From assembly GCA_021372615.1 (NCBI GenBank), contig JAJFUB010000123.1:1-47189 (forward strand): DNA of 47,189 nucleotides. The letters are read 5' to 3'. Each line of letters begins with the position of its first letter. Positions within the stretch are counted from its first letter, which is position 1. The notes under the pieces are model-generated. The model made no database searches, had not been told where the DNA came from, and saw only the letters and a program-made list of their open reading frames with translations. Below are positions 44,957 through 47,189 of the stretch, one piece after another. A program made the translations under genes and the position numbers. The stretch is from a bacterium. Lineage in GTDB: Bacteria > Armatimonadota > Zipacnadia > Zipacnadales > UBA11051.

Positions 44957-44977
44957 CTGACGGCCTCCTTGCGGGCT

Positions 44978-45529
44978 CTACACTCTCCCCCCACTCACAA
45001 TCTCCTCCACGAAGTCCAGCAGCTTCCCAAAGGACGGATGCTTCGGCGGGTCGTTGTTCCATTCCCGCGCAAAGCGCGCGTGCGTGTTCCATTCGTCCTG
45101 ATAGCGGGCGATCTCCTGCTTGATCGCCTCGTGATCCACCTCGTCCAGGTCGAACCGCCGTGGGCAGAGCGTGTCCTCTTTGTGCTTGACGACATCGCCC
45201 TGGTCGGTGAAGGGATAGACGCGGCAGGTCCCGGGCCGCAGGTCGTAGATCCCACAGCGCCGGTGGCCGCCGATGTCCAGCAGGAAGGAGCAGCCTCGGT
45301 CCGCGCCGTCGGGCGGGAGCAGGGCCAGGGCGATAGGCTGCTTGCGGATGAAGAAGGCGAAGGGCTTCTCCCGGGGGTCCTCGTCCACGTAGCGCGCGAG
45401 GAAGTCATGCACGGGCAGGTCGAGGGCGCGATGGATGCGGGCCACATCCACGACGTTGAGCGTCACGGCCAGGTCGGTGCAACAGGCGCCGGGGCACATC
45501 TGGCAGGGGTTCGGGTGGGTCTTGGGCAT
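44978..45529 (-). CDS. YkgJ-like cysteine-cluster protein
   Basis: A 183-residue soluble protein of the YkgJ/CxxCxxCC family (putative zinc- or iron-sulfur-binding). Cysteines lie at 9, 12, 16 and 17 (PCQMCPGACC), then GCSFL, RRCGIYDLRPGTCRVYPF and LCPRRF, the usual eight-cysteine layout. Function in the family is not established; some members are linked to oxidoreductases or flagellar modification. The ATG at 45529 has GGAG five bases before it. The frame is open much further upstream, but only through the palindromic repeat at 45587-45663. Confidence 0.9.
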   Translation of the reverse strand: MPKTHPNPCQMCPGACCTDLAVTLNVVDVARIHRALDLPVHDFLARYVDEDPREKPFAFFIRKQPIALALLPPDGADRGCSFLLDIGGHRRCGIYDLRPGTCRVYPFTDQGDVVKHKEDTLCPRRFDLDEVDHEAIKQEIARYQDEWNTHARFAREWNNDPPKHPSFGKLLDFVEEIVSGGRV

Positions 45530-45586
45530 GGGTCTCCGTGATCCGCAGTGACGTGTCGCGTGTCGCACGCTTCCCGAGCCGCGTGT

Positions 45587-45663
45587 CGCGTGGGCGCGCG
45601 TGTCCTCACGCGCGCAACCTCCGCGGCCAACGTCGCGCGCGTGAGGACACGCGCGCCCACGCG
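45587..45663. repeat. 29-base perfect inverted repeat pair, family A
   Basis: The arms 45587-45615 and 45635-45663 are perfect inverted copies around a 19-base loop. Each arm contains GCGCGCGTG and CACGCGCGC around AGGA (or its complement), so each arm also folds on itself. A third copy with one mismatch lies at 14-42. Before it, CGTGTCGCGTG occurs twice (45552-45592 region). It fills most of the gap between the second MttB-like gene and the YkgJ-like gene, both on the minus strand. Confidence 0.85.
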
Positions 45664-45672
45664 GACCGTGGC

Positions 45673-47115
45673 CTACACACCGATCTGCCGCCGCGCCTCC
45701 GCCACGACCGCCTCCACTGCCCGCTTCTCCTCGTCGGTCAACGGGCACTGGTTCTCGGCCTCGGCGGCAACGCGCCTGGCCTTGGCGCGGGCGTTGTCAA
45801 TCATCGTCCGCGGGTCCTGCGCCCAGGCCATCGGTACGCGGCGATCCACCAACTCCGGCAGCCACAGCTCCTCGCGGAAGTGCCGGGCCGTGTGGTCCTG
45901 GTTCAGGAAGTACGCCCCTTTCGGGGCGATCTCGCAGATGACTTCTTCGGCCAGCTTCTCCGCCCCCACGGCGATCCCCTGCAGCAGGCGCTCGAAGTAG
46001 CCCATCAGCTCGAGGTCGAGCATGAGCTGGGTTACGCTGCCGATATCCGAGAAGGCCGTCACGCCGAGAGACCCCCAGCCGCGCACCCCGCCGCAGATGC
46101 CCCACATGCACGACAGCGCCTTCTCCATGACCGCCTGCGCATCGGGGCGCTTGCTGGCCGTGCCCGGTCCGCCAAAGCCGTGAAACTCCCCGCCGAACAC
46201 ATACGCCCCCATCTGGCGCGCCCCCAGGGCCAGCAGGTCCATGTCCGGTCCGCTCTGGGTGTGGATGCCCACCTTCATGTCGAAGGGGCAGGGGTGGGCG
46301 ATCCAGCCGATGAGCCGGTCGTCGAGCGCCAGACTGATGACATTGCACGCCAGCACCTCGGCCGTGCACTGCACCAGCGCCCCGGCCAGTGTCACCGGTG
46401 TGGCCGTCCCGGCCACGGGCATCGTCATCATGTTGAACGGCTGCCCCAACAGCTCCCGCGCCTTCAGCCCCACCTCGACGTTCTCGCGGGTGATCATGAA
46501 GGGGGTGTTGACCCAGCACTTGGCGACGAACGCCGGGGCGCGCTTTGCCTGCTCCGGCGAGCCGCTGCTGATGGCCTGCAACTCCAGGAAGTACGGCAGC
46601 AGGTCGGCGTTGTACACCGACACCGTAGTGGCGCGCTTGCTATTGAGCAGATTCGTGGCGAAGGTATGCAGGTCGCAGATCTGCGGCGGCACATCCTGGG
46701 GGATGAACGTGGGGTGGGCCCGGCCCAGGCGCGGGAAGTGGTCGCAGATCCGCGACCACTGCGCCAGGTCGGCTGTGGTTGCCGGCCGTAGCGCCTCGGT
46801 CTCCAGGTCGCAGCAGACGAGCGCCTGCCCGGAGGCAGCATAGCTCAACTCGTTGGTCGTCACTTCCGCGGGCCGGCAGGGCCCCCGTTCCTGACGACTC
46901 TGCTCGATGCGGCCAAGCACGAGATCGCGCACGGGCTCGGGAAAGCTCACGCGCTCGCCGTCTATGGTGCAGCCGAGGTCGCGCAGGGGTTGGAGGAATT
47001 CCTCCGGCGCCTGCACCCGCAGCGGCACCCGGGCCCACACCCGCAGCGCTGCCTGCCAGATCTGCTCCATCTCCGGCTCGTTCAGGACCGACATCGTGTG
47101 AGTCAGCAAATGCAT
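45673..47115 (-). CDS. MttB-like corrinoid methyltransferase homologue, no pyrrolysine
   Basis: A 480-residue MttB-superfamily protein. Landmarks are HFPRLGRAHPTFIPQDVPPQI, TPFMITRENVEVGLKARELLGQPFNMMTMPVAGTATPVT, FDMKVGIHTQSGPDMDLLALGARQMGAYVFGGEF and GWGSLGVTAFSDIGSVTQLMLD. There is no internal amber codon, so it belongs with the non-pyrrolysine members, some of which demethylate glycine betaine or other quaternary amines. No corrinoid protein or corrinoid reductase gene lies nearby. It is clearly different from the copy at 20894-22456 and has no palindrome insert. The ATG at 47115 follows GGAGGA five bases upstream. The 74 bases to the window end are GC-rich and show no certain promoter. 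Confidence 0.88.
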   Translation of the reverse strand: MHLLTHTMSVLNEPEMEQIWQAALRVWARVPLRVQAPEEFLQPLRDLGCTIDGERVSFPEPVRDLVLGRIEQSRQERGPCRPAEVTTNELSYAASGQALVCCDLETEALRPATTADLAQWSRICDHFPRLGRAHPTFIPQDVPPQICDLHTFATNLLNSKRATTVSVYNADLLPYFLELQAISSGSPEQAKRAPAFVAKCWVNTPFMITRENVEVGLKARELLGQPFNMMTMPVAGTATPVTLAGALVQCTAEVLACNVISLALDDRLIGWIAHPCPFDMKVGIHTQSGPDMDLLALGARQMGAYVFGGEFHGFGGPGTASKRPDAQAVMEKALSCMWGICGGVRGWGSLGVTAFSDIGSVTQLMLDLELMGYFERLLQGIAVGAEKLAEEVICEIAPKGAYFLNQDHTARHFREELWLPELVDRRVPMAWAQDPRTMIDNARAKARRVAAEAENQCPLTDEEKRAVEAVVAEARRQIGV

Positions 47116-47189
47116 GGCTTCCTCCGGCCTTCTCAGGGCGAAGGCGGACGGGGACTCGGCCGCCGGCCGTGGGGCCCGCCGCACACTTG

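Noticed and set aside
45530-45748. N-terminal extension of the YkgJ-like protein
   Set aside because: The open frame passes through the palindromic repeat and into the end of the MttB-like gene. The CxxC region starts right after the ATG at 45529, which has a ribosome binding site.

Overview
This is a GC-rich bacterial chromosome segment (no tRNA, rRNA, CRISPR array, integrase or transposase seen) carrying 31 protein genes, nearly end to end. The mix of cytoplasmic GH29 and GH38 glycosidases, large secreted proteins built from discoidin, LamG-like, PKD and carbohydrate-binding-like modules, FAD-dependent oxidoreductases of the 'FAD_oxidored' type, MttB-like proteins without pyrrolysine, and DUF6785-like membrane proteins suggests a free-living heterotroph of the Armatimonadota/Planctomycetota/Hydrogenedentota kind. 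That placement is an inference from gene content only.

Layout. 1-3726: tandem and palindromic repeats, an FAD oxidoreductase (-), a GH29 fucosidase (+), then a small two-gene module with a HEPN-like protein. 3748-9745 (-): two very large secreted proteins with probable alpha/alpha-barrel cores. 9878-15902: two related multi-pass membrane proteins facing each other across a terminator, the second in an operon with cstA. 16090-18213 (-): a secreted TIM-barrel hydrolase. 18354-22456 (+): a GH38 alpha-mannosidase translationally coupled to an MttB-like protein. 22549-25113 (-): a secreted multi-domain beta-sandwich protein. 25272-30656 (+): a second GH29, then folK, a lone GspF/PilC gene, panC, panD and nadC, mostly overlapping or abutting. 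30728-32292 (+): a secreted SGNH hydrolase and a small membrane protein. 32448-37720 (-): an alpha/beta hydrolase, a PKD/CBM-like secreted protein, a zinc-ribbon membrane protein and an atypical NagB-like protein. 37949-39076 (+): a secreted beta-rich protein. 39286-47115 (-): a LamG/CBM/FAD-oxidoreductase/discoidin fusion with a third GH29, a membrane-anchored Cys-tailed protein, a YkgJ-like cysteine-cluster protein and a second MttB-like protein.

How it may work together: secreted proteins would bind and trim fucose- and mannose-containing glycans, membrane carriers would import products, cytoplasmic GH29/GH38 enzymes would finish them, and a NagB-like protein would act on amino sugar phosphates. 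The pantothenate/folate/NAD genes are housekeeping and stand apart from this theme.

The most unusual signal is a set of palindromic repeat families. One 73-base palindrome sits in frame inside the first MttB-like gene and encodes nearly the same peptide on both strands. A second composite palindrome supplies that gene's stop codon. A two-hairpin segment makes an apparent in-frame insertion in the neighbouring mannosidase. A 29-base arm occurs as a perfect inverted pair near the right end and again, with one mismatch, at the left end. This resembles Rickettsia palindromic elements in behaviour. The second lead is the ATGA-coupled HEPN-like pair with a TATAAT box six bases before its first start codon.
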